A stretch of 64,000 nucleotides of DNA from Neurospora intermedia (lineage: Eukaryota; Ascomycota; Sordariomycetes; Sordariales; Sordariaceae): contig BTPP01000003.1 of assembly GCA_037102815.1 (NCBI GenBank), forward strand, positions 4,340,001 to 4,404,000. The letters are read 5' to 3'. A program made the translations under genes and the position numbers. Of the stretch, positions 35,951 to 47,251 are shown one piece after another; the stretch's first letter is position 1, and the number at the start of each line of letters is the position of its first letter. The notes under the pieces were generated by a model. It did not search any database, was not told where the DNA came from, and was given only the letters and a program-made list of their open reading frames with translations.

Positions 35951-38063
35951 TCATGCCCTGACCTCCGCCGCCGACCCATTGTTCGAGTTTCGCAATGCTG
36001 TAGGTCCCATGAATCCTGTCTGAGGCAACTGCGGCGAGACGTTTTGCATTTCCATGCCCTCTTTCGAGTCAGAAACCGCTGGCTGTTGCCAGCGCCGATG
36101 GGATCCGAGTCGCTGATCACCCTGGTTATACTTGACCTTGAATCCATAATAAGTCGGGGGCCTCGGCCGGCATAGCACGACAAACCAGTTTTTGAGCCAG
36201 TTGGCCTGAGTAAAAGCACGGTATCGATCCGACTTGGGAAACTTGTGAGAGTTGAGGTATTCGCGAGTTGTCTCGCCGCGAGCCATCAAAAAAATGTGAT
36301 ATCCGGTGAGTGCAGCCGGGTATAGAAATGTCAGAAATCCAAAAAAGACCATGGCAAAGGGTACGCGAAAGTGATTAACCGCGTGACCAAAGCTGATATG
36401 GTGTTGATTCTTGTACACCAGAATTTGTGCCAGGCAGGCGCCGATAAGGTACAGAGCAAGGACGGTTGCCGAGCTGACGAACGTGAAAAAGTAGCGGTAA
36501 TTTCGACGACCAACACAGTTGTTGAGCCATACGCAGTGATGGTCTTGGGTCTCAACACAGTTATCGCACAAGCGGCAGTGATGAGCGCGTGGAGGACGCC
36601 ACAGTTGGCATGTCTTGCAGTATTTGATCGGGACCTCCATTGCTGCCGTTGAAGCTTCTGCCGAGTGAACTAGAACCCAGTCCGTCGTTGGCGGGCCTGT
36701 CGGGCTGTCCTCCATTTCTGGAGGAGGAAACTTGTGCAAGTTTCTCGGTAGAATCTAGAACATGTCAGCGTGACAGTCACTCACTCACAAAGGGTAACAA
36801 GCCGTAACATACTCCTGGATCTGACGCCGAGGCGTGTAGGAACGAAGATACACAGATATAAGCAAGATAAGCAAATGTAACGGGTATCGCGGGTGAAATG
36901 TTGTGCCAGATCCAAGGCGCCGAGAAGATGAAAAAGAGGATGCAAGGGAGAACGATCAGTGACCCGGTTGCTATATTGATCGGGCGTTGCTTTGTGTTCT
37001 GAAACCGTCCACCTAGGCAGAAAACTGTGTTTCCTTCGAAGTATTCGTAGTTTTTCCCAAGATTCGCGCGGTTCTGTCTTTTTGCACGTCTTTTGAATCT
37101 GGCCCTTTGCCTCTCGTAACTTTGGGGTGGGATGTTGGGAGACGAGGCAGCTGATTGCAGCTTCTCTCCGCCCTCAATCTCTCTATTGGAGCCCGTTATC
37201 CCGGACTCGTTCATCCTCGGCATCAAGAAGCTGGACCTGAAAGATCGCGACGTCCTCGTTGGTGACCCCGTTGGTGACCTCGGTGGAGTTGTCGGGCTTT
37301 CCTCTCTGTAGTCTTTGTTCATTTCTACGTTGATGTTCCGAGCATCGACGGGACTCTGCAGCGGCCGGACGCTATCCGTAATACTCGAAGCAGGAAAAAA
37401 TCCGTTGATGGGACTCGTATTGGCTGTCATGCGCTCCATTGTTTCCTGCTCCGTCATTTCGGTTCCCCTGGAGGGCATACGTAGCTCTGCGTCCTCCGCA
37501 ATCTGTGCCCCTATGCGGCCGCTTCCAGTTGAGATGACACTATTGCGAGCCCCTGCTTCTCCGGTGATCACATATGGGCGGTTCATTGTTGGCGGGCGCC
37601 CAGCGCCCCTTTGCGCCTGGAGTTTCTGCGAGCTCATCGGACGAAAGAAGCCATGGGACGTTAGAGAAGGGACATGACTCCTGCTTGCAGCGCTGATGGG
37701 GCGACCTCCCGCACTGCCGATGCTCCCAGCTATGCTTCCTCGCTTCCCCGTCAATTGTTGGCGTAGAGGTACCGATTGCGCCCACGGACCCCTTGATGAT
37801 AGCCCGGTCCCAGACGTCTCGGGACGAGACTGTGTGTCCGAATAAAAGCCACTCCTCCTGTTGGGGTTAGCGCTCGAAGGGCCACCACCGCGTGGTGTTG
37901 TATCCGATCCTTGGCCATCTTCCGTGCCAATATCCGTCATTCGCGAAGATATTAGGCTGGGAGGGCCAGCAACGGTAAGCTCGGCGCGAGGAGGGTACTG
38001 TGGGAACGTGTTATCGACATTTGTCGGGGAGGCTGACCTCGAGGGTCCCTCTTCGGATGCCAT
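35951..38063 (-). CDS. erf2: DHHC palmitoyltransferase Erf2
   Basis: Two exons, 38063-36813 and 36754-35951, with a 58 nt intron (donor GTATGT, branch GCTGAC, acceptor CTAG), encoding 684 residues. Erf2, with Erf4, palmitoylates Ras-type proteins at the ER. The first 330 residues are Ser/Pro-rich and probably disordered. Two membrane segments follow (SLIVLPCILFFIF and VTFAYLAYICV regions), then the Cys-rich domain KYCKTCQLWRPPRAHHC with the catalytic D488-H-H-C491. Two further membrane segments follow, and then TTRE (TTxE motif). The frame extends 11 codons upstream to 38096 but that codon is GTG; ATG at 38063 (ACAATGGC) is the likely start. The long N-terminal tail is usual for filamentous fungal Erf2. 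Confidence 0.93.
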
Positions 38064-40032
38064 TGTGTCGGCTAGGGAATCCTCCAAGTCCCGCACTTGG
38101 ACCGCGCAAGAACGGCGTGTGTGTGATGTCTAGCTGATGTCGGGAGATCCCACGCTATAGCATGGCTATGATTCGAGAGCGATAATGGTAAAGTTTCCCA
38201 ACGGTGTAAGAAAGAGGTCGGCGATGAATATGACAAGTTGCGGCGGGCTGTAAACCGGGCGCAAATGTGTCGACAGCGTCAAGTATACGTGAACGACGTC
38301 GCTTGGGAGTTTTGAGGTCCGGGCGCGCTACACGGGGTGTCGGGATACTGAGATCAGACGGAGAAGTGGTATGCTTGACGCAATGACGCTCGGATCGACG
38401 GGATGGCGGCGCAATAGAACGGTTTCAGTAGGATACGGTATCTCGTAAGTCGGGGCTGGGTAGCTGGCTGGTCGCTGATGTGTCGGGATCAGGCCGGCTG
38501 CCGTTTTGCTGTTGCAGTTGGCGGTGCTTATTTGCAGCAAGGGGATTGCGGTGTGTGTATGTGCGAGTGCGTACGTCGGGTCGTTGGTGAAGGAGTGTTG
38601 TCTTTCTCTAAGGCGGCGAAATTACCCTGGTCTCGGTCGGACGAAAATAATGAGCGTATCCGTAATCCAACTTTGTTGGTTTCCAGCTGTGTTAAGGAGT
38701 GGACGGCTGAGCGAGATCTCAGCCCAAGAGAGAGTGGTGTTTGCCTTGTGCCTTTTTTTCGGGTCGAGTCTAAACGGAAAGTCGAAAAGTGTTGTGCAAC
38801 GGGATGGGTTGGTTACAAGGAGTGGTTGGCCAAGAGCCTCGCATTATCCCCCGTTCGTTCTCATTTTGGGGGTGACCTTTGGGTGTCCTTTTTCGCTCCC
38901 ACATAAGCAAAGCATTTCCTATGGTACCTTGGGAAACCCCCAGTCAATGTCAAGCGTATGGTAGGCCCGGCCTTTGCACCGGGCACTTCACTTTGTTCGA
39001 GATGATATTGAAATGGGCCGTGTCATCCATGCAGCGCCGTCATTTCTTTTTTGCTCATCAGCCCCAGGTAAGAAGGCACCCCGAGGCATCCTTCGGGTTA
39101 GTGATCGCGATGACCCCACTCCACGGGCACCTCTTCCACTGGTGACAAAAGCATTCCTCTGCCAGGTCCTCTAGGTAGAGTATCTACTGCGTACCTCTAG
39201 TGTAGTATGTGCGTGGTACTGGACACTTCCGCTTGTTCGCCTTGCGTGTCGGTGCCACGGCTGCATACTAAGCAATGGAACATTGTGACCCCTGTCCCCT
39301 TGAACTGCCAAGCTGCCCCTGAGCCACCTCAACCTAGCGCTCCCTATATTGAACCTCCCAGATTCGATTTTTATGCCTAGGCTCCTTTTTCTGATAAACG
39401 CCTCTGAACCGTCAACTCCATGCGGTGCCATTACGTAGACGTGTAGTTCGTGAAGCTGACGAAAGACATACCCAAATTTGGAGGTACGGAGGACGGAATG
39501 CGATAATTCAAACTCGGATCACCACAAACAAGGTGGCTGCATACCGCAGTACGCACGCATCATGTACTCCAGATTCCCGTCACACGTGGACAAACAGCCG
39601 GAGCTCAGCTGCCTGACTGTAGCTGAGGTTTGGTTCATTCAATCCCATCTGAAATTGGGATGCCGGGCCCACTGTTGCCGTCCGATCGGGCGTCGGGCAG
39701 CACCGCAGCCATTCCGGCTTTCGCGACACTGCACACTATGATACGACCAGCTGTACACACGTCCAGCCCTAACCCTCTGCTCACTTGGCTCTACCCGTCA
39801 AATCCACCCGTCCAGGCCGTCAAGGGGTCCGTGCACCAAGAAACCTCAAAGCTTGTGCTGTTGCTGCATCATCGAAAGCCGAAAGCTCTCAATTCCCCGA
39901 AACACACTTCGCACCTGACGCCATAGCTACCTCCCGTTCGCCGGAACCCCCACCACCGACCTCGACAACAAACCCTCCCCATTGACCCGTTCGTCGAAAC
40001 TGCCATCCAGCCCGACCTTTCACACCATCACA
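38064..40032. other. Divergent intergenic region, no gene seen
   Basis: Shared upstream region of erf2 (leftward) and the 128-residue mitochondrial protein gene (rightward). A 142-codon open frame at 38478-38906 has no recognisable domain and is not supported as a gene. Confidence 0.55.
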
Positions 40033-40941
40033 ATGGCCTCCTTCATTGCCCGCCGTGCTTTCTCCACCACCGTCCGTCGCATGACGACTGGTGAGGAGGC
40101 TCTCAAGACCGAGTCCAAGAAGAACCCCGAGATTCTGGTGCGTGATATTTGAACAAATAGGGGGACCTCGTGCCTCGCTTTTCCCTCAACACATCGACCT
40201 ACCGAATAGTCGGGAAGGGAGGTTCCGCAGGAGCTTTGGGCGAGCTGGATCCTTGCGCCGGGCCGGGGGAGCGGATGGAGAGAAAAGGCTTCAAAAACGC
40301 GCGCGCGGCGGGTTTAGTGTGTTGCAGCAGGAGGAGCGGGATATGATGCAATGGTCACGCAGAACAAGAGGGGAGGACAAAGAAAGACAAACAAGCTTGG
40401 AAGCTAACGTGGAAGTTCGTGTTGCTCTGAGTATAGGTCCTCGGTGGTGTCATGGTTGCCGCCTTCATTGGTGCCGGTTACTACTTCGGTATGTCTCTTA
40501 TCTCGTCCCCCAATCTAGAGAAGGATGCGAGAATACGAACAAAAGCTCTAACATCTTGTGTTCACCACGCCCAAAGCCCGCAACCCTACCGCCTCTACCG
40601 CCGAGACTGCCGTTCCCCAGACCAAGAACTCCATGCCCTGGGAGTCCGGTTCGGGCGCTGGCAAGTACCAGTACCACCCCGGCGGTGATCCCTCTGCTGC
40701 TCCCAAGGATGCCCCCAGCGCCGTCAACGTTGTCGTTGTTCCCAACGTCACCCTCCCCAAGGTACGAATTACGACGATCCCGAACAGGTTTCCCGTCTCC
40801 TTATATCACATGTTCCTCAAACCGAGAGATGGGCCACACGATGTGGAAGAGGGGGCGAAGAAAGAACTAGATGACTAACAGCGATTTCTACCGCAGTCTC
40901 TCCACGAGAAGTACAACAAGTGGGGCAAGGAAGGCTACTAA
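40033..40941 (+). CDS. Small mitochondrial single-pass membrane protein, function unknown
   Basis: Four exons: 40033-40137, 40437-40488, 40577-40761 and 40897-40941, encoding 128 residues. The N-terminus (MASFIARRAFSTTVRRM) is Arg/Ser-rich without acidic residues, a typical mitochondrial presequence. A hydrophobic segment (VLGGVMVAAFIGAGYYFG, 36-53) should form one membrane helix. The rest is hydrophilic and ends HEKYNKWGKEGY. Intron 1 is 299 nt, long for this window; the others are 88 and 135 nt. Introns 1 and 2 carry AGCTAAC and TCTAAC branch sites. Size and layout are like accessory subunits of respiratory complexes, but I do not recognise the family and assign none. Acceptor 2 (CAAAG) is unusual but keeps phase. 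Confidence 0.78.
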
Positions 40942-42191
40942 ATTATTATACCTCTGTTATCGTCATGATGGAGAAGATTGCTGCAGAAGCGGCATGAATG
41001 GGATGGCTTTTCTCCAAAAAGCGAGCCAAGCCACACCACGACACTTGTAGATACGCCTAGATTCCAATGAACGGTTCTCGTGGGCCGTTTTGGTTAATCA
41101 TGAGATGAAAAGTAAAATACTGCACGCGCACCCCTTACAGCTTGAAAGTCTATTCTTGTTTCTCAACCTCAATTTGTCCTAATGGTGGTATTTGGGAGCC
41201 AGAACGGCTCAGTAAGCTGGTCATGGTTTTGACACCCAGTTGGGATGAGGATGCAGAGTCATCTTCTTCAAATCCAAATACGGTAGCTTCATAATGCTCA
41301 AGCAAATATGATCACCACACATGTCCCGCTGGCAGCTAACGAACCATAACCCTTGCTGAATATTCCTACGAAAACAAGGAGGTGATGCCGACAACTTGAC
41401 GCCGAGAACACCACAAGGTTTGACCACACCTATTCATGTGTAAGGCGCACATCCAAGTAAGAATAATCCAGAACCCCTTGATCGGGTTTGCTCTTTCTCC
41501 AAAAGCCCTCCAACCCAATACAACGCGTACCAACTAAATTCCAAGCCCCGATCCTCAACAAACACAAACTTAACACCACGTAAATGCAAAACTCTCTTTC
41601 TCTCTCTACTTTCGCTTCTTCCCCCAACTGCTCAGTACCAACCGACTTGCTTCCGAATTTCAACTATCGCTGCTCCCACGCCTCAGCTTCGTTAGGCAGA
41701 CCCGGACCTTTACTATCTGTCCGGGAGGAGTTCCGCCAAGATGTTGGGTTGCTCTTTCCAACTGATGGTGACCACCTCTTGCTCGCTGATACGCAATTCC
41801 ACCGGTCGTACTAGCCAAGAACTGTAGCTAGCCCAGTTGCTGTTCCTCTTTTCTTTGTTGTCCTCCTTCCTGTCGCTCGGATCTTGGTAGTTCTCATTCC
41901 CAACCGGCTTCGCCTTCTCAACTGTTTGTAGCCGGGCCTCTCCTTCCTGGTTCCGCTATGAGATGCGTTGCTCTGTATCGGCTTGAGGTTGCTGCTGCTG
42001 CTGCTGCTGCTGCTTCTGAGGCCGCCCCTCCCCCCTTTTCGGCTGTTGCTCTGCATCAGCTTGGTGCATCGCCTTCTTCCCCTCAGTCTTCTTCTGCTTC
42101 TGTTGCTTCCGAGGCGACCTCTTCCGCTATTTCGGCTGTTGCTCGGGCACTGGTAGACGCACAAGCGTCGGCAACGCCGCGAGTTTGCCCC
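40942..42191. other. Convergent 3' flanks with a tandem repeat
   Basis: The 3' flank of the 128-residue protein gene and the 3' flank of ncb2. The right third (41811-42191) stays open on the minus strand in the ncb2 frame after its stop codon and contains a two-copy repeat with a (GCT)8 run. See the repeat entry. Confidence 0.55.
41967..42137. repeat. Two-copy imperfect tandem repeat with (GCT)8
   Basis: Two units of 78 bp (41967-42044) and 93 bp (42045-42137), each starting GTTGCTCTG on the plus strand with related ends (GCATCAGCTTG versus GTATCGGCTTG). Each unit ends in TTTCGGCT or TTCGGCT, just before the next GTTGCT. The first unit contains eight GCT triplets (41991-42014). It lies directly downstream of the ncb2 stop codon. 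Confidence 0.75.
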
Positions 42192-43095
42192 CTAAGTATG
42201 TCGCGCCGCGGCGTCGGCAAACTGCTCCCGTTGGATTCGCTCGAGCTCTTCAAGTGTTAGACCAGACTGCTCGAACTTGTTTGCTTTCTTCTCTCGTCCC
42301 TGTTGTGTTGATGTGTGTTAGCTTTACCAATGGAAACAAAGACACAACCGAACATGGAGATAATAACCGTTCTAAGTACCTTTTGGACTTCCTTGTGCTC
42401 CGCAGCTGCCTCTAGCACGGCGGGGACGTAGTCGGCAAAACCGAGCCGCTCGAGCGCCTGCGTGATGTGATCACAAGCAATCGTCTTTTTTGACTCCTTC
42501 TCGGAAATCTCATTCGCCTCGGACGATACGAGCGAGATGAACTCAACGCAGAGGTCGATGAGAAGATCCCGTGCTTCCTTGGCGAATGACAGGCCAGTCG
42601 ATGATGGGAGAATCTCGCTCACAATTTTTTGGACCGTCGCTGTAAGGAAAGTTAGCTCGTACCCTTTGAAATCTTGCACGGCCTTGAGCAACTGGCGCAG
42701 CACCCGAGACCTAAAGGCTTCTTTCTGCCTGGTGAAGGTGGTCCATCCGATATTCCGTTTGCTTGAGGATAGGCTTCCTTTAGCCAGAGGATACCGTCTC
42801 TACCAGCTCACCAAGCCGAAAAATAGCCTTTGGTTCTCCCAACTGCTTGGTGTTATCCTCCACCACCACATCTCTCGATGATACGGCATCCCAGTATCCT
42901 GACTGAAAATTAACGTACCCTTGGGGAGTGAGAGATCATCATTGCCTACAGTATCCTTGTTAGTAAAAAGACATAATAAACCAGGAAAAGGAAAGAAAAA
43001 AGAAGCAAGCTACTCGGAGGTGGTGAGACTCCAGAGCCAGAGACGATCCACGGCTCCGAAGCGTATGCATAACGGTATCCGGAATATTCGTCCAT
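42192..43095 (-). CDS. ncb2: NC2-beta / DR1, histone-fold repressor of TBP
   Basis: Four exons: 43095-43014, 42945-42919, 42639-42380 and 42299-42192, giving 158 residues. NC2-beta pairs with NC2-alpha through a histone fold and binds TBP on promoters, blocking TFIIA/TFIIB. The core begins NDDLSLPK (exon 2) and continues ATVQKIVSEILPSS, FAKEARDLLIDLCVEFI, SEANEISEKESKKTI and DHITQALERLGF. Exon 4 ends LTLEELERIQREQFADAAA. Exons 2-4 are firm: donors GTACGT and GTACTT, acceptors TACAG and AACAG, phases agree. Exon 1 is less certain: it starts at the ATG in CCAAGATGG and uses the weak donor GTAGCT; a shorter form ending at TAC C (donor GTTATG) also fits phase. Intron 2 is 279 nt. Confidence 0.85.
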
Positions 43096-45184
43096 CTTGG
43101 CTGAATGATCGCCACGTTTCTCGGTTGAGGAAGTGGTTGAGAGAGCTGTCGTGTAAGAACATGTTGCTCATATACAAAAGACATTTCCTTGAAGTCCATT
43201 GTGATATGCTTTTTCTTATTCACTCGAATTTCAACAATAGGTCGTCAAGAAGGAGTGGATGAAAGGGAGTGTTGTTGGTTTGGACTCATGAGGGAGCTTC
43301 ACTCCACTCAACTTGAGTGTAAGGCTGAGTAGCTTCATCATTGGGCCAACTCAACCGTGTCTAGTGCAAACAAATGGGCAATGGTCATCGAGGAACCCCT
43401 CCACCCCCCGACAAAAAAACGAAACCAGAAACGCAACAAAAGGTTATACAGAGCGACAACAGACCTCCAAATTCGTGATCGGACATTTTGGCTGGTGGAT
43501 AATCGAGAGTCTCCTACGTGGGTCGTCGTGGGATGGTGTATATTGATGCCTCGAGGGGTCGGATATCGACTAGGTATGTGGCTGATGATGCAAAACCCCC
43601 CAACTGCCTGGGCGAGTGATAACTCTCAAGATATGCGGCCGGTGTAATCAAAGTGTTTTGAAGTCTTTATGAGGTCGAGTGGCATGATGGTCAGGGGAGC
43701 CGAAGCTCCCTTTGAGCTCGGAGGTGCCACGGTGAGGATGGTTGCCTTTATACACACACATTGGCACCGCTCCCTTCACTCCAAACCCCAAGTGCGGCTG
43801 GCCTGGAAGCTGCCGCCAACGGCAACTGGGCGATTGGCCCTGGTTCATTGCGCGCACAGGGGCAACCATGGGTATGTGGCGGAGTCGTACGTAGAGGCGC
43901 ACCAGCCACAGTTCCTCAATCAGTGACTGAACTCGCTAAGTCCAGGTTTGTCAGGCTGTGTGAATGAATCAAACTGAATCGTCCGAGTCGTCTGGCGCGC
44001 GTTTGGAAGTTGGAACCGCACATCCCCCGCCTCTCAGCTGTGAGGTCAATGGTTTGGTCACCTGGTCGCAACTGGTGAAGGAATGCCAAGTGCCACTGTC
44101 ATCATCAGGATCTGGCCCACTCGCAACAGTGAAGGTGGACCCGTATGGACCTTCCTTCCTTGTGACCTGGGACCCCACCACAAATTTCTGCCGCCGAAAT
44201 CGTTGTTCCGTTCGAGAAAATTTGGGGTCCATCCATCGCGTCGTTAACTTCTGGTTTTCTTCGGCGTTTCCTTCCCTCACCCTTCTACTTTCTTTCAGTC
44301 GCGACACTATGCGCTTCCTTTGGGGCACGCAGGCAACTGCACTGTTTCCATGCTGGATCACTTAACTGGACCGCTCATTGTTACACCGAGCAATGTTCAT
44401 GATAGGTAAGAACACCTTCCCCTTCGCCCCGCCAGCACAAGAACGCAGTGGTTTTGGGTTTCTATGAGGAGATTATTCGTGTCGCCCCTATCATACACAA
44501 TTATGGTGATAGACACCGACAAGCCAAACGTCACTACTGATCGAAATCGAACTGCTGTGTTTTTGTGTGTTCTGGAGTTTCCATCTCGTCAGCAAATTTG
44601 CTAACAGTTGCTCCTAGTGTCCAGCAATGGTTACCAAAATCAGGTATGCCGTTTTCCTGCGGTCTTGTACCACATGGATTACTTTCGAGCCGACACCATG
44701 ATGCTTTGTACTTTTCATTCCAATTCCGACACTTCATGACGGACACAACTTTCCTGAACCATCTCGACTCAACTAAATCTCGTCGACGCGCCGATTTCAA
44801 CGTGTCATCGACGACTAATGCCCTGGTGCAGACCCGGATGAGTACAGACGCTCATGCTTTTGCGCAACGGCTTCCTATCAATGATGTGGCTCTACTTGAT
44901 CCACCTTCCAGCAGTTTGTCCATGGAGGTAGGAATGCCGCTTGCGCTTTAGTGATGACTTGACAGTAGGTACCATTTTTCTTTCTCAAGCACGAGCACTA
45001 AAAAAAAGCACGGCAATCTGATGAATCAACTTACATTCCATGCTAGTCCTGAATCTTTATGTAGATACATGTACAGCCTTTTCATCTTTCGACTGATTAT
45101 TGCCCCATCACTGTCTTTTCACTTCATAACTTTTTTCTGGATATGGTTGCTGACTAGACAAAAGTTGCCTTAGATACCTTATTG
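43096..45184. other. Intergenic region with a possible small spliced gene
   Basis: Upstream region of ncb2 and 3' flank of the dehydrogenase. Splice-like signals around 44393-44951 on the plus strand could join three exons into a 52-residue frame (see findings). Nothing else is supported. Confidence 0.4.
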
Positions 45185-46075
45185 CTACTCGCGATACTCG
45201 GCAACCTCTGGGCCGTTCCACGCGACGTATTTACCTGACAGATCAGACTTGGCGTCAAGTGACAGCTTCGCGATGACCTGGGCAGGCCACTCGGGCTTGT
45301 TGAGCTGACCTTCCTCGAAGGCCGAGACGAAGTCAGCGTACTCCTTATCCGACATGACGCCTTGACCCTTCTCGCGTAGCTCCTTTTGCATGTCAGTATC
45401 AACCCGTCCTGGGCTGACTGCCACTGCTGTGATGTCTGGCTCCTCCACGGCGACGTGGCGGCAGATTGAGTTAAGCGCAGCCTTGGAAGAGCCGTACGCT
45501 CCCCAAGCGGCATATGCCTTAATAGCGGCGCCCGAGGATACGAAGATGATCTTGCCCTTGGTGGCTCGCAGATGGGGGATGGCTTCTTTGACCTGACCAT
45601 TGTGTTAGCCCTGTTATTTGATCACATTGGTCTAGGGGTGTAAAGCTCACAATGGACAGGGCACTGAAGACGTTTACATCGTAGTGATTCTTCCAGTCCT
45701 CGATGGAAGCATCGGCTAGGCGAGTGATGGGAGTGAGTACTCCATGGTTGACAACAACGCCATCAAGCTTTCCGTAAGAAATCAGAGCGAGCTCTACAGC
45801 TCGACGTGCGGTCTTAGATACGTTAATATTCATTTGATTTTTCATAATATCTCATTCTGCGATGTCCCAATATGGCTGTGATCGCAACTCACATCAGATA
45901 CTGTCATGTCGGCAGCCAGAAATGTGACCTGGCCTGGATAATCCTTCGCGAGCTCGCTGACAGGCGTCCTGGCAACAAGGACAACCTTGTGGGAGGCTTT
46001 CAGTAGGTCCTGCACGACAGCAAGGCCAATGCCCTTGCTGCCGCCGGTGACAATGATGACTTTGGGTTCTGACAT
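45185..46075 (-). CDS. Short-chain dehydrogenase/reductase (SDR)
   Basis: Three exons: 46075-45893, 45812-45651 and 45592-45185, encoding 250 residues. It has the classical SDR layout: TGGSKGIG cofactor motif at residues 10-17, an ADM segment near 55, NHG in place of the usual NAG, the catalytic Ser in FVSSGA and the YGSSK catalytic Tyr/Lys pair. PGRVDTDM follows. Overall it resembles fungal benzil reductase/Irc24-type proteins (yeast YIR036C group), which reduce small carbonyls with NADPH. Intron 1 has donor GTGAGT and a less usual AAG acceptor chosen to keep frame; intron 2 has GTGAGC, GCTAAC and CAG. Substrate is unknown. It is divergent from the flavin oxidoreductase at 47252. Confidence 0.9.
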
Positions 46076-47251
46076 TGTGTTAAGTCGTGTATAGCTTGCT
46101 ATGGATGCGCTTCGATGTTTGTTTTGCTGGTAATAGTTGCGGCTGTTGTCGTCGTTCTCCTTGGAAGCCCGGGGAGCTTGTTCTTGTTGTGCTTTTCGTG
46201 AAGTCAGAGATTTCATGTGGTGACGCCTTGCTCTTGGACCAACTGCAACAAAAGATGAAGCCTGTGAACCCCACCACAATCCCCGGCAACCCGATTGCGG
46301 GGCAGATGGATACCCGGCCGAATTCCGGATTACGTATCGGGAACACAACAACGGGGACTTCAAGTTTCTAGGGATGTTCATTGTGATTTATGGCATTCCT
46401 TCCAGAGCCGGAAACGCTGATGGCGATGTACCAGATGGGGATCTTTTGGAATCCTGACAATCAATGTGGCTTCGTTGCTTCACAGCGCGAATGCATAGGT
46501 CTCACTGGCGCAGTGGGTGAATCATTGTGGGCAATTGGGTGACCTCGTTCATTCTCAGACGGACCGGCACTGCACACCATCATTGTGCTTGCTTGCGCAT
46601 GCTGTCTTCCTGCAATGGAAACATTGCCAATCAATCTTGAGCCTGCGAGTGTTTGCGATGCGAAAGTGCTTCTTCAACTTGTCTCTGTACAGTAGCCTCT
46701 ATCCATCTCAAGAGGCTGTTTGCTTTGGGCCTTTCAAACTTGAGTGTAATGGCAGTCCATTTTCCCTCGATGGAGACAACCCGGCGGAATACATGCTTCT
46801 CCATTGAAGAGCGTTGCACCCTATCTTTGCGTGTTTTTCAAACATTTTGCTCACATCAAGATATCAACATGCATACTGGTGATAGCCCCGGAGCTAGTCT
46901 CGCCAAGTCTGGGGCTCCGGGGTCGAGAATGACACGAAGGGCGCGGTCTCCCCCTCATTTTGATGTCCAATTGTAGGACATGATAAGGGTTCGACTAAAT
47001 AGCCTACGAAAAGGGAAGTTCATATATCTAGGCGATGCTGACCGGACCGGATATCTCTTAACTCTTGTATTGGCTGACTGAGATCTATCCAAGTCCATCA
47101 AGAGGCCGAACGCCCGAATGATTCCTTGACGCTGCGGATTCCTCAGAAGCCGTCCACATCTGCCCACTTCTACTACCAGCAGAGCTATAACCCATCAGCA
47201 CACACCCAAACTCAGAAAGAGCCCTGTACATTTCACCATCCGAACGTCACA
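46076..47251. other. Divergent promoter region of SDR and DAO oxidoreductase
   Basis: A 1.2 kb spacer between two divergently transcribed oxidoreductase genes. No gene supported. Any shared regulatory site is not obvious by eye. Confidence 0.55.

Noticed and set aside
38064-38096. Upstream extension of Erf2
   Set aside because: The upstream first codon is GTG, not ATG; the ATG at 38063 has a good context.
43964-44365. 133-codon plus-strand frame starting MNQTESSESSG
   Set aside because: Starts with ATG but has no domain and overlaps an equally long frame on the other strand; support is insufficient.
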